Source: Blepharisma japonicum (lineage: Eukaryota; Ciliophora; Heterotrichea; Heterotrichida; Blepharismidae). Taken from it: a DNA stretch of 64,000 bases. Made by a program: the position numbers and the translations under genes. The stretch is taken from contig CATKHK010000104.1 in NCBI GenBank assembly GCA_949751835.1, positions 1 through 64,000 on the forward strand, in the 5' to 3' direction. The notes below the pieces were generated by a model, which worked only from the letters and a program-made list of their open reading frames with translations, made no database searches and had not been told where the DNA came from. Numbering within the stretch: the first letter of the stretch is position 1; the number at the start of each line of letters is the position of its first letter. Shown one piece after another: positions 33,210 to 43,663 of this stretch.

Positions 33210-33761
33210 ATGAGTAGTCTTGGGATTCATTTACCTAGCATAAAAGGGCTTTTTAAGCCAGACTGAATGGATTGTGAAAAATCCTCGTTAAAGGTAAAAG
33301 TCAATAGACTTATAGGAAAATTGCATCATAAGCCTGATTTTATAACTAAAAGTTTTGTCAAAAATGAGTATACGTCGATAAAGAAAAAAGAATTTTGGGA
33401 AACTAAAAATTCTGAAAATTTCCAAATGAAAAAGAGAAAAAAGAGGAGTCTGCAAAATAAGAAAAAGCTACCAAATCTTGAAATAAAGAAAATTGAAGGA
33501 TGTAGATGGAGCAATGATCAAAATTGTTCTATGAAAAGTAGAGATGCTAATATTTTAATAGGAACTCCCAAAACAATATCTCCGAAAGCAAAACGAAAAA
33601 TTACTAATATAAGCATCGAAAATCAGCTAAGTGAAGAAAAAGGTTTTATCTCAAAATCTCCACCTGCAAAAATGAAAAAGCTTCAAACCGAAATTTACGA
33701 TGACCTTCAGTCAAACTCTTCCTCCAAAAGCTTCTGCTGCGGCTGGAACGTTGTTTTTTAA
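33210..33761 (+). CDS. Basic protein of unknown function with Cys-Cys tail (183 aa)
   Basis: Starting at ATG 33210 and reading TGA 33264-33266 as Trp gives MSSLGIHLPSIKGLFKPDW before the longer frame. The protein is Lys-rich and probably disordered, with a very basic block near residues 70-90 (MKKRKKRSLQNKKK). It ends KSFCCGWNVVF, where the cysteine pair could be palmitoylated. I recognise no domain. It is divergent from the coiled-coil gene, with 57 bp between the starts, so the two must share a very short promoter region. Confidence 0.65.
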
Positions 33762-33788
33762 TCAAAACTTCAATTTAAGAGAAAATGT

Positions 33789-34520
33789 TTAAATCATTCT
33801 AAGGACTAAATTATTGATTTTCCCTTCTCTGTTTCCCCAGTCCCCTCCTTGTATATAAGAAGTTCTCTTATGGGTAAATCCTCCCTTAGGTGATGACAGC
33901 TTGAATCTCCATAGCAGGCTGTTTACCTTCTTAAAGTGTGGGCCACAAGTGGCAAGCTGAGTGATCACATCTTCAGCGCAGACAATTTTCTCAGCACCGA
34001 GTTCTTTTTCTATCTGGGCGTTATCGTAAAGAGGGATCCTTGCCTTGTTAATCTTGAGGAATCCACGCTTGTAGACCAGTTTTGCAATGGTTTCTCTTGA
34101 AGGGTATCCGTAAGTGACCCATGGTTCAACCAGCTTGAGCATGTTTTTGGTGGCTTTGTTGTTCTTAATGAGGACTGCACTGTGTAGTTGGATAAGTCTG
34201 AAGAGCTTAAGGACTGACCTGACTTTGGGTGGGCATCTATTGATACCTTTGATACGAATGGCAAGGATCACTTTTGGCTCTGCTGGAACGTAATAATCTC
34301 CGGTGGAGGTGGCGGATTGTTTGTTTTCGGCTTCGAGGACTTGTTGAGCAACGTAGTCTTTGAGATGTTTTTCTGATAATTCTAAAGCGGCTTGGTAGGC
34401 TGCGACTCTGTATTGTTCTTTCTCTGCTTTGGTTTCAGCTCTTTTGGCATCGTTGGCAGCAATTCGGTCTTTGAGTTTTTGTACAGACTCTGGGACTTTT
34501 TTGGCCTGTGCTTTAACCAT
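33789..34520 (-). CDS. RPL7: 60S ribosomal protein uL30 (L7) (243 aa)
   Basis: Full-length large-subunit protein. It has a basic helical N-terminal extension (VQKLKDRIAANDAKRAE), then the uL30 core: VILAIRIKGINRCPPKVRSVLKLFRLIQLHSAVLIKNNKATKNML, EPWVTYGYPSRETIAKLVYKRGF, and the C-terminal eukaryotic part ending GDWGNREGKINNLVLRMI. All three Trp codons are TGG, in contrast to most neighbours, and codons look better adapted. The gene converges on the basic Cys-tailed gene with a 27-bp gap. No intron is seen. Confidence 0.97.
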   Translation of the reverse strand: MVKAQAKKVPESVQKLKDRIAANDAKRAETKAEKEQYRVAAYQAALELSEKHLKDYVAQQVLEAENKQSATSTGDYYVPAEPKVILAIRIKGINRCPPKVRSVLKLFRLIQLHSAVLIKNNKATKNMLKLVEPWVTYGYPSRETIAKLVYKRGFLKINKARIPLYDNAQIEKELGAEKIVCAEDVITQLATCGPHFKKVNSLLWRFKLSSPKGGFTHKRTSYIQGGDWGNREGKINNLVLRMI

Positions 34521-34701
34521 AATAAATATGGGTGAATCAAGTAGTTAGGAATTAAAGTTGATAATTATGATAGCAGATTTTTCAGTTAAATTTGTATGAT
34601 TTGGACTCGAATATCATTAAATACATGAAATTTTAATATTATATCTAGGCTTTCTCAATATATTTATATCAAATTATTGCAATTGCTTCATAAACTTATA
34701 A

Positions 34702-36615
34702 ATGGAAAGCGCAATTACAGATCTTCAGAATCCTTTACTTTCTTGAAACCCAGAATCTGCCTCAATCCTTATCCTAAACCGCTCTTGTCCTTACAATCTT
34801 TATATAAACCCTATAGATAGCAATTCTCAGCAGATAAAAAATTTGTCCTTACTCCCATTTTATCCACTTTCAATGAAGCCTCACCTTCAACGTCTTGCAA
34901 TTGTAGGGGAAGACCAGTTATTAGTAATCAGTATTGATACTGATACTGAGTGAAAATTAATACATTTTTATGGAAAAATTCTTGATTATCATTGGCATCC
35001 TTTATCTGAAAGCGCTTTGGCGGTGCTTACTCCTGATATGATTTTAAGGATTTATGATGTATTAGTCAGCATCAAGGAGCCTGAAATTGAGTGAAGAATT
35101 CCTATAGATATATTAAGCAGCAATAATGGAGAACCTGTGAGCTTTTGTTTCCCTCAAGAAAAAGAGAAAAGTTTAAGTAGATTTAGTTGCATTGTATTGA
35201 TGAGTAATGGAGATCTGTATATTATTTCTCCTGCAATACCTAGAAAATTTTCAGTATTGAAAGAATTTACAAATTTTGAACAAATAATGAAAATTCAAAA
35301 CAATTCTTATTCTTTATATGAGCCATCTTCCGAGCAATGGGTTAAAGAAATTACCAATAATATTCTACTGGTGTCGCAAAATTTAAGGAAAGCTTACATT
35401 AGTTTGCCTAATATTGTATATCAAAACTATATAGCAATTCCACAAGGTCCAATTAGTTTTTACGAGAAAAATATCTCTTATGATGAAAAATCCCTTGAAT
35501 ACGATGAAATTTTTTGCTTATCTTCTTTTAATCCTATTGTTTTTCTACTAAAACAAGTTTCTGGATCATTAATATTACTTGTGGGATTTGGTGATATAAA
35601 TATAAGCTTTTCATCTCGAGATTCTAATCTAAATTTAAGAGTTTTTGAACAAATAAAGTTTGAAGGCCAGAATGGAGTTATTAGAGTTTCAGACGATGAT
35701 AAAATTTATTATCTTTGTGATAATTCTTTATATCAGATTTCTCTTCCTTGGCTATCTCAATTAAAAGAATCTTGTATTCTTGGAAGAGTGGCTAAAGATA
35801 TAAAGCATTCTATTGTCAAAGAAGTCAATAAAAATCTCCCAGGAAAATCTCTAGCAGTAATCCACCACAGAATCCGCTACAACTATGCCCTTATCTCTTT
35901 AGAGCAAGAAATTCGAAAAATCGACCTCAAATTAATCAGAGAAAAAGGCGAATTTTTTAATCTTGATCTAAATGAATTAGAAGTAAATCTCCCTAAAGAA
36001 TCCTTATCAGAGCCTATCAATATTCCACCTCCCCCAGCCGTAGATGTAGACATTCCCGACATCACTAATGAAGAACAAGAATTAGCAGCCTTAACCCTTG
36101 TAGTTGACAAACTCTATGAAAAGTGTGTCTTGCCACTATCAAAAAAAGTAGAATTTTTAAAAACAAAGGTAGATGACTGTAAAGAGTGGTTTAATAAGTT
36201 AAAGAATAGCGCAACCTTTATCAAAGCGGATTCTGCAATTAAATTGTTCAACAGCATTCAAGGACTTGAAGAAAAAATGAAAAGTGTGGAAAACAACTCA
36301 GAAATACTGAAGGAGAAAATTGATAGGATTTTACAGAAACAAAACAGAGTTAATCTTCCATTAAGTTCAGCGGAAAGAGATTTAGCTATGAAAGTGACAC
36401 AGCTAGAAAAAATAACGAATTCTTTGAAGTCAATTGCAAAAACTGTAAATAATATTTAGAAATTGCTCGAATTAAAAGCAGAAAAAGCTGCACTCAAGAA
36501 ACTAAATCAAAATATATCTTTAAATCCAAGAATTGAAAACCAAATAAATGAGCTAAAACACAAATGCTCCAAAATTGCAGAAAATATCAAAAAATATGAG
36601 ACAGACAACCAATAG
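34702..36615 (+). CDS. Nup88/Nup82-like nucleoporin candidate (632 aa, one 15-nt intron)
   Basis: Coding parts 34702-36444 and 36460-36615. Three TGA codons are Trp. The first ~400 residues have beta-propeller character (ILDYHWHPLSESALAVLTPDMILRIYDVL, SRFSCIVLMSNGDLYIISP), and the C-terminal ~170 residues are a coiled coil beginning around NEEQELAALTLVVDKLYEKCV. A propeller opening with HWHP...LAVLT and a C-terminal coiled coil is the plan of Nup88/Nup82, a subunit of the cytoplasmic face of the nuclear pore. Similarity is from pattern, not a firm motif. The intron lies within the coiled-coil segment; a read-through product would end just at its TAG. Confidence 0.68.
36445..36459 (+). other. 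15-nt intron in the Nup88-like gene
   Basis: The sequence GTAAATAATATTTAG begins GTA, ends TAG, has an A at position -6, and sits in phase 0. If retained its last codon is a TAG stop; if removed the coiled coil continues for 51 codons to another TAG (SIAKT joined to KLLELKAEK). Confidence 0.88.
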
Positions 36616-36647
36616 GTAGAATTAAGATATAAACAAATTTTAAAAAT

Positions 36648-39600
36648 TTATAAAGCCAGCTTATTGATTTTTACTAAATATTCAGCTTCTTCTATTAAAT
36701 CTTTTTCTTGTTCATTAAAATAGTTTGCGATTGGAATTTTAGACTCTTCAAGTGACCTTTTAACCCTCAATAAAGTTTTCATTTTAGCAACATTTTTCAA
36801 TTGGTCATCAGTAACTGTTTCTACCAGCAAAGGCCTCTGGCTAACTCTTTCATTCATTTCTTTTATCTGTGCTTTATATATTGCAGACTGATTATTCATT
36901 GTTTCTAATTTTTCAGTTGTCCTTTTATCTCGATCTTCTTTTTCTTTTCTTAATTTTTCTTGTATAGCATGAGAGTTTTGTACTCTCGATCTTATTGCAT
37001 CTTGCTTTGCTTTTCTTTCATCCTCTTCTTTTTTCAGTTTTTTCACTTTTTCTTCACTTTCTTCAATTTTTTTCTTTCTTAATGAAATCATATCTCTGAC
37101 TTTTTCGGTGATTGATGGCTCTACTTTCGGTTTTTTCAGCACGCCAGTTGAACTATTTATATTTTTTTGGTCCATATTTCCCCACTTGAAATTTGCCCCA
37201 TCTATTTCATCTAAAACCTCTGGGTGAATTGTTTTAAGCTTTTCTCTTTTCATTTGGTCTTCTTGTGCAGCTGTTAAGCCTTCTCGTTTATCGAAATTAA
37301 AAGGCATCACTTGTGTAGGCAATTTTGCATTTTTATTCATATCTAATGTTTTTTGAAATTTTGCTTGGAGTTTTGTGAAATTTGGAGGGTCTTTAGCTTT
37401 GAAAGACTCAAAGTTTTCAGATTTCGGGGTGATAATTTGTTGTGATTTAGCTTTTTCATGCATTTCCATCCTAGGTGGTAGAGAGGATTTTCTAAGAGAC
37501 TCTTGGGCCGCTCTAGCAATTCTTTCTTCTCTGGCTGCCTTATCTTGATTTCTCATTTGATCATAAATCGATACTTTGCAATGCCAAGGAACAGGATTCG
37601 CTTTAAATGTTTCTTTTCTCATCTCAGCTGGCTCTACTTTTTTCTTTTCTTTATCTCTTAAATAAAAGCTAAAAGGTTTTTCATTTGCTTTGGTCATTTG
37701 CATAGAAGTCCTCTTTACCTCAATTCTTCTAGCTTCCTGTGCAGCAAGAATACTATCATATTTAGGTATTATGACGTCTGAAGGTATTGGATTTGCTTTA
37801 TATTTCATATTTAAATGTCTTTCTTCCTCTAGGCGAATTTCATTTATATATTCTTCAAATCTTCTTTGGCGTATCGATTTTTCTTTCGTTAATTCTCTAG
37901 TTTCGAAACCAAATGGCTCTGGAACTGTGACACCAAATTTTCCAACTGAGCTACTACGGACTGGGTAATCTTTTTGATAAATCCTGCTCTCTCTGAAATC
38001 GTCAATATCATTAAAAGTTCTATTAAATTCTTTAGGTTCAGGAGATAAACTTCTGGTATATTTTCTTTTTATATCAGTTTTTGACTTGTTTTCTGGAATT
38101 TCGTCAGTTTGAGCAGAAATTTCTTGAACTTTGGTTTTAGGGATTGTAAGTTTGGCGAATTTCTCTTTTTCCACCGGTTTGTTAAGATTATCCTCATCAA
38201 TGATTATTTTAGGTATCCCGCGCTTGCTGAAATATCCTAAAATATCAGTCCAAGATACCAAAGCTCCTGCATCTCTTTCCATTCTTGTTAATACATCATT
38301 AACTGACTCAGGTGGAATCATTGATAATCCATCAGGCTCTCTGGCAGTCATGGACAAAAATCCTTTGATTTTATAATCTTTTCTCGCTCCACTAATAAAA
38401 TCAAAAGTAGACACTTTATTTCTTCCTTTTGTTGGCAATTGGTCGAAAAATTCTTTTATCATAGAAACATATCTCGGAGGAATGTCAATATCATCTAGCC
38501 TAGGGTCAGTAATTCCAGAATCTGAAGTCGTCATTTGAGGTTTAGTAAAAAAATATTCTAAAAATTGGTTCCAAGTTATAAACTCTTCAGGCCCATCTCC
38601 ATCACTTTCTATAAAATTCAGCATGGTTTCTAAGTTTAAGGTTTGGAAAGGGCCGAGCTTTATAGCATCCACATGAAGAATTTTTATGACTCTTTCATCT
38701 TGTTTTAAAGCATCAATAAAGTCGTATCGTTTTAAGACTTGGTCTTCGTACTCGTCTCTATTAAAAAACACTTCTTCAAGAATTTTCATTTGTTTGTTAG
38801 TTAATAAGCACACAGGATCTGCAGGAGGTTCAACAGTTTCTATGTTTTTCTTTGGTGATTTTGGTCTTTTTATTGGCGCTTTTTTTACTGTTGGCTTTTC
38901 TTGTCTCTTTCTGAAAAATTCCAAAAAATCATCAAGTGTGAATTCATGCTTATTTCCAAGCCCTATCGAATCAAAAACATCTTTAAACCTTTCCATGTAC
39001 TGTGGATGCTCCGCTTGCTCTCTCAACCCAAACATTTCAGCAATTTCTGGGTTAGCATGGAACTCTTGCATAAGCTCTACAGTATCCACAGTTCCTGAGC
39101 CATCTTTATCAAGCTTTTTAAACATCCATCTTAAGAAAGTCACCATCTCAAATTCCCTGTCACTAGCTTGCCCTTTTTGCATCTCTTTGCTATATATTTT
39201 TGGTTTCCCTTTAATATCGTTTTTTTTCTTATTCATAGCTTTCTCTTGCAAATATCTTTCATATTTTGCTTCATATTGCTGCCTTGTAGGCGAAAGTCTA
39301 ACGCTTTGAGATGTCGGTTTTCCTTTAGACGTAAAATAATCATAAGAAGCTTTTGGGCTTGATCTTGAATATGAAAAATTGATGCCTGATGATTGGCTAG
39401 GATGCTGAAATGAAGAGGTTTGCTTGGTTCGGTAATATTCAGTTTCTAAATCAATTAATTTTTTAGTTTGGCTTTCTTTCATCAGTTCTAATTCCTCTAA
39501 TGATAAATTAGTAGCATCAGCAGCATTATAATATGATTTGTGGGAATGAGTAATCGGATCAACATGCAAAATACTTGGATCAATTGGTTTATTAGACCAT

Positions 39601-39968
39601 TGGTTGCTTAAATATTGCGATTCCATTTTCAATTTCATTAGTTCTTGTTCGAAATTACTAATTGAAGGCTGATTTTCAATTTGCGAAGAATATCTTGCAG
39701 AAACTGATTATAAGTTACTTTGGGAATTGGCCTTTGGAGACTGTTGAGGATGCCCAGGACTTGAACCTTCTTTTCTTGGCATTTGAAAGCCACCTCCATA
39801 CGAGACGCGAGGCTTTATTTCTCTAGGAGGAGAAGGTGGGTCTTGAACAAAGGCAGCTGGCCCATATGGATCTAGATGTGCAGCAAAACGATAGCCTGGC
39901 TCTCTTGGAGGAAACCATTCAATAGAACTGCCAAGACCAGCTGCAGATGCTGATTTTAAATTTTCCAT
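36648..39968 (-). CDS. EF-hand and FAM161-domain protein (1101 aa, one 15-nt intron)
   Basis: Minus-strand coding parts 39968-39719 and 39703-36648. After a Pro-rich start (MENLKSASAAGLGSS) comes a region with a clear EF-hand loop (DKDGSGTVDTVE within FKKLDKDGSGTVDTVELMQEF) and further degenerate EF-hand-like helices (EFTLDDFLEFF, SDGDGPEEFITWNQFLEYF). From about residue 700 the FAM161 (UPF0564) pattern appears: RRFEEYINEIRLEEERHLNMKYKANPIP..., then FKANPVPWHCKVSIYDQM, followed by basic coiled coil. FAM161 proteins bind microtubules in centrioles and the connecting cilium. The order and the joining of Ca2+-binding with FAM161 parts suggest a calcium-responsive centriole or axoneme protein (inference). 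Confidence 0.88.
39704..39718 (-). other. 15-nt intron in the EF-hand/FAM161 gene
   Basis: On the minus strand the sequence is GTAACTTATAATCAG: a GTA start, a CAG end and an A at position -6. It contains an in-frame TAA; removal joins NSQ to ISARYSSQIENQ and links a good ATG exon to the long frame. Confidence 0.85.
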
Positions 39969-40190
39969 TATTATAGCAAGGGATGAATAATTTATTTTGC
40001 AGTCTGCTTAAAATGAAATAAAAAGCTTTCATTCAAAATAACTGAATTTTTATTCCTCTTTTTTAAAATTTAGCAATAAATTTATTATTATTTATCTCAT
40101 TATACTGAATTCAATCATCCTATTATCATTTTCATTTATTTTTGTATTATACTTTATCTTCATCATAAACAATTTTCATTCTTATAAAAA

Positions 40191-40715
40191 ATGCCAGGAG
40201 AAGACAACATCTTCCACCAATACAAAGATCATAACCCATACTGAAAAGCACGTGGCCCTGCTTACAATGAGCGTAGACATCAGCTTTTCTGGACAGCTCG
40301 TCGAAGAATCCCTGGAACTGTCAGCAAACTTTCCCTTGCCTGCCTTTGTACATGCTTCTTTTATGGGATGCTATCATTTAAGAAAGCCAGAGCTGAAAGA
40401 GATAGAGGAAGAATAATTTTATATGAATATAAAAGAAAATCAATACCTTTCTTACAAGCAATAGAAGATAGAAGATTTTTAGCGGGACAGCAAAGGAAAG
40501 AATGGCTGATTGACGCTCTTTTTGAGGATAAAGAAGAAATGCTAGCGCTTAAAAGACTTTATAATGACCCAACAGTCTGGCCTGGAACTCAAGAGCCAGG
40601 ACATTGGCATTATGGAGGAGTCCAGAGGTCTTATAAGGGAGTATGGGGACAATTACAAGATTGGAGCTACGGGAATGACCCATATAGAAGAAATATCCCG
40701 TCTTCTCATTTCTAA
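40191..40715 (+). CDS. Small single-pass membrane protein, possible mitochondrial complex subunit (174 aa)
   Basis: The frame from ATG 40191 to TAA 40715 includes one TGA as Trp (HNPYWKARG). A Cys-rich hydrophobic segment (VSKLSLACLCTCFFYGML) near residues 46-63 is preceded by an Arg-rich stretch (FWTARRRIPG) and followed by a charged helix and a Trp/Tyr/Gly-rich C-terminus (EPGHWHYGGVQRSYKGVWGQLQDWSYGNDPYRR). This design, with one pass and an aromatic, conserved-looking tail, resembles small accessory subunits of ciliate respiratory complexes or ATP synthase. That is inference; I recognise no family. Confidence 0.72.
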
Positions 40716-40850
40716 GAATAAGAAATCATTCAAAGAATTTGATAAAGTAAATATAATTGAAATAAATGCATTATTTTGCAATAACAGTTTATATCTGTAA
40801 AATCAGCAATTTTTATAAGAAATGACAGGCCACTTAATTATTATTTAAAT

Positions 40851-42980
40851 TTATAAATATTTATTAACTGTTGCAATGATTTCGTCTGGAGGGCATGGCT
40901 TCATTAAATAATCCACCATCCCAGAAGTCAATGAAAGCTGTCTATCTTCATCAGAACTATAAGCAGAATACCCTATCACATAAGGTATTTTTCTTAATTT
41001 ACCTTGTTTATACATTAAACATAACTCTTTTGTAGTCTCCCACCCATCTAATTCTGGCATGTTGCAGTCCATTATGACTGCTTTGAATTGATGTGACTTG
41101 TCTTGAAGCTTGATTTTTTCAATGGCCTCTCTACCTCCAGAAGCTTCAGCAAATTTGACATTATATTTTGTAAGGACAGATCCTAAGACTTCCAAATTAA
41201 ATTCATTGTCATCGACAATTAATAAGTCGTAATAGCATCCACTATCAAAGCTACTATATCGAGACATCACTGAACAAAGAGAGTCATCAATTTCATCTGG
41301 CTCGCTTTCACAGTCTTCTATTAGAATTTTTTCTTGCAAAATATCAATTGAGAACCAAAATAAAGAGCCTTTACTAACAGATGATTTTACCTTGATTGAG
41401 TCTCCTCCTAATTCTTTTACTAAATAATTGGATATAGAAAGCCCAAGGCCAGATCCATTAGGATTTAAAGTCGGGTTATTAGGAGAATTAAATGCAGTAA
41501 ACATTTTTTGCATGGCTTTTTCAGATATTCCAATTCCTGTGTCTTTTACTTGGCATTTTAATTTATTGCGACAGTCTATATAAAAGCAGACTTCTATACC
41601 GCCTTTCATGGTAAATTTCAAAGCATTACTTAATAAGTTTAGGAGGACCTGGCCATATCTTAAGGGATCTGTGTAAATTTCTTCTGGTACATTTGGGTCA
41701 ATATGGCAGGAATAAGATAAACCTTTGCGCTTTGCTTGAATTTCGATAAGCTCACAGGTGTTGTATATTATTTTTCTAAAATTGGTGTATGCTTTTCTTA
41801 TAGAAAAGACACCTGCCAGTATTTTTGAATAATCCAATAAGTCGTTTATAAGTGATAGCATTAATTTTGAAGAAGTAACAACCATAGAAAGTTGATGAAG
41901 ATCTTCGCTATTAAGCTTGCTTCTATGCTTTTCTAGGATTTCATTAGTAAAATGCAATATGGCATTTAAAGGAGTTTTTAGCTCATGAGAAACTGATCTT
42001 AGTAAAATTGTTTTCATTTTATCGTTCGCTATATTTTTTTCAAGTTCAATAATCTGATTTGCATTACTTGCTGTTAAAAATAATGAAGGGACTTCTTCTC
42101 ATAATATCTTTTTTGCTCTTCATTCTAAATTGATATCATTTAGTTTAGTTATTCCTAAACATATTTCTTCAGTGCTTATATTTTCCATTGTCTGCATAAC
42201 ATCATCTATTAAGAAGTTTGAGCTTGAATATCTTGCCAGTTTTTTCTCTGGACAATATTCCAGTTTTTCTAATACTAAAAATAAAGAAGGCAGATCACAA
42301 CTGAGAAGATCTAATATACTCGAATTATTGAAAACTATTTCATTATTTGTCAAAATGATAATCCCATTTGTGATTGACTGTGCTATAGTTTCTAATTTAT
42401 TTTTTGATTTTTCCAATTCTTTTTGGTATAAAAATCTTTCTAGAGAAATTCTTTGTCTATTAAAAAAACCTTTATTGCAAAAATATATGACAATTAGAAT
42501 TGCATATATTAAATGCGCAAAATTAATCTGTGAATGTGTATCTCATAGATATGGATGAATATGCCAAATGTACATATGCTTTAGCATCATCAGATTAAAA
42601 ATTCATTTGTTTGTGAGAACTGCATTTAAAAAAAGACTCATTGATACGAAAGCAAACATTTCTCCAAGTTCAGAATGATCTGGGAAGTAAGGCAACCACA
42701 CAAATAATCATAGCAAATTCCAATACTCTGTAAGGATTACTGTGGTTACAGCCTTGTGGAAAGTTGATCGATTTTCACTTGATTTAACAAAAAAATAAAC
42801 TAATAAATGAATAGAAATATATGTGAAAAATCTTAGTAGTGAAGATCAGGAGGGATAAATAATTATTGATAAAATTCTCATGAAAATAATTATTTGCAGG
42901 AGTCTCTTATTGAAGCTTGTAATATTTTTGTAGTTAATTTGAACTTCTTCTTGCCACCATAAGTTCTGAATATTGTCCAT
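40851..42980 (-). CDS. Hybrid sensor histidine kinase with receiver domain (709 aa)
   Basis: Eukaryotic two-component protein. About six TGA codons are read as Trp. Residues 1-180 contain several hydrophobic segments (probably 5-6 passes) without a recognised ligand domain. A linker with PAS-like text (SITNGIIILTNNEIVFNN) follows. The HisKA helix has His332 in SHELKTPLNA. The ATPase domain shows LLSNALKF, DTGIGIS and GSGLGLSIS. The receiver domain has LIVDDNEFN, the phospho-acceptor Asp in VIMDCNMPELDGWE and the conserved Lys in YLMKPCPPDE. All catalytic residues are present. It should pass phosphate to an HPt protein that is not in this window. Confidence 0.95.
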
Positions 42981-43663
42981 GATTATAAATAACTAAACAT
43001 TATTCTCAACTCAGATTAATTTTATTATATTATTCGTTTATTTTGACATTAATTTAAAAATAATTTAGAAAATAAAAATGCTCATTACTCTTGAAGTATT
43101 TATAATTCTTAGAATTTCCAAAAAGCTTTAAAAAGCTTAGAATGTGGATATTTACAAATAAAAATACAAAAATATAAAAATGGTTGTAGTTATTAATATA
43201 ATCACGTCACTAATTAGGGTTGTGTGCAATAATTATGTAATTATTGATTCTTTTATAGTAGAAGTGGCTATAAAATTATATTTATGAAGTAATAAATATT
43301 GAAAGTTTTTATAATTTTTATCATAAGTAGTGAGTTAGGAAATGGCATCTCAGATTAAGAAGTTTTCAGAAATCTGTTACATAAAATATATTTCAGCTTA
43401 ATTAGTAGAATAGAAAATATATAGGAAAAATCTGAATAAATTATAATCAAAAATTATCGAGCAGGAGCATTCATAATTATTCCATTAATTTAAATGTTAC
43501 TAAAATGCCATCATTAATGAAATTTCAACTAATAATCATTTTAAATATTGACAACAAATAAAAATCAAATCAATGAATATATTTATAACCACAAAGCAGA
43601 TTTTTTGCCGAGAACGCAAATTCGTATTATTCATATCATTAAATGCAATAATTTAAGTTAAAA
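42981..43663. other. AT-rich divergent intergenic region, no gene seen
   Basis: About 680 bp between two divergent genes, strongly AT-rich; no frame or RNA supported. Confidence 0.6.
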
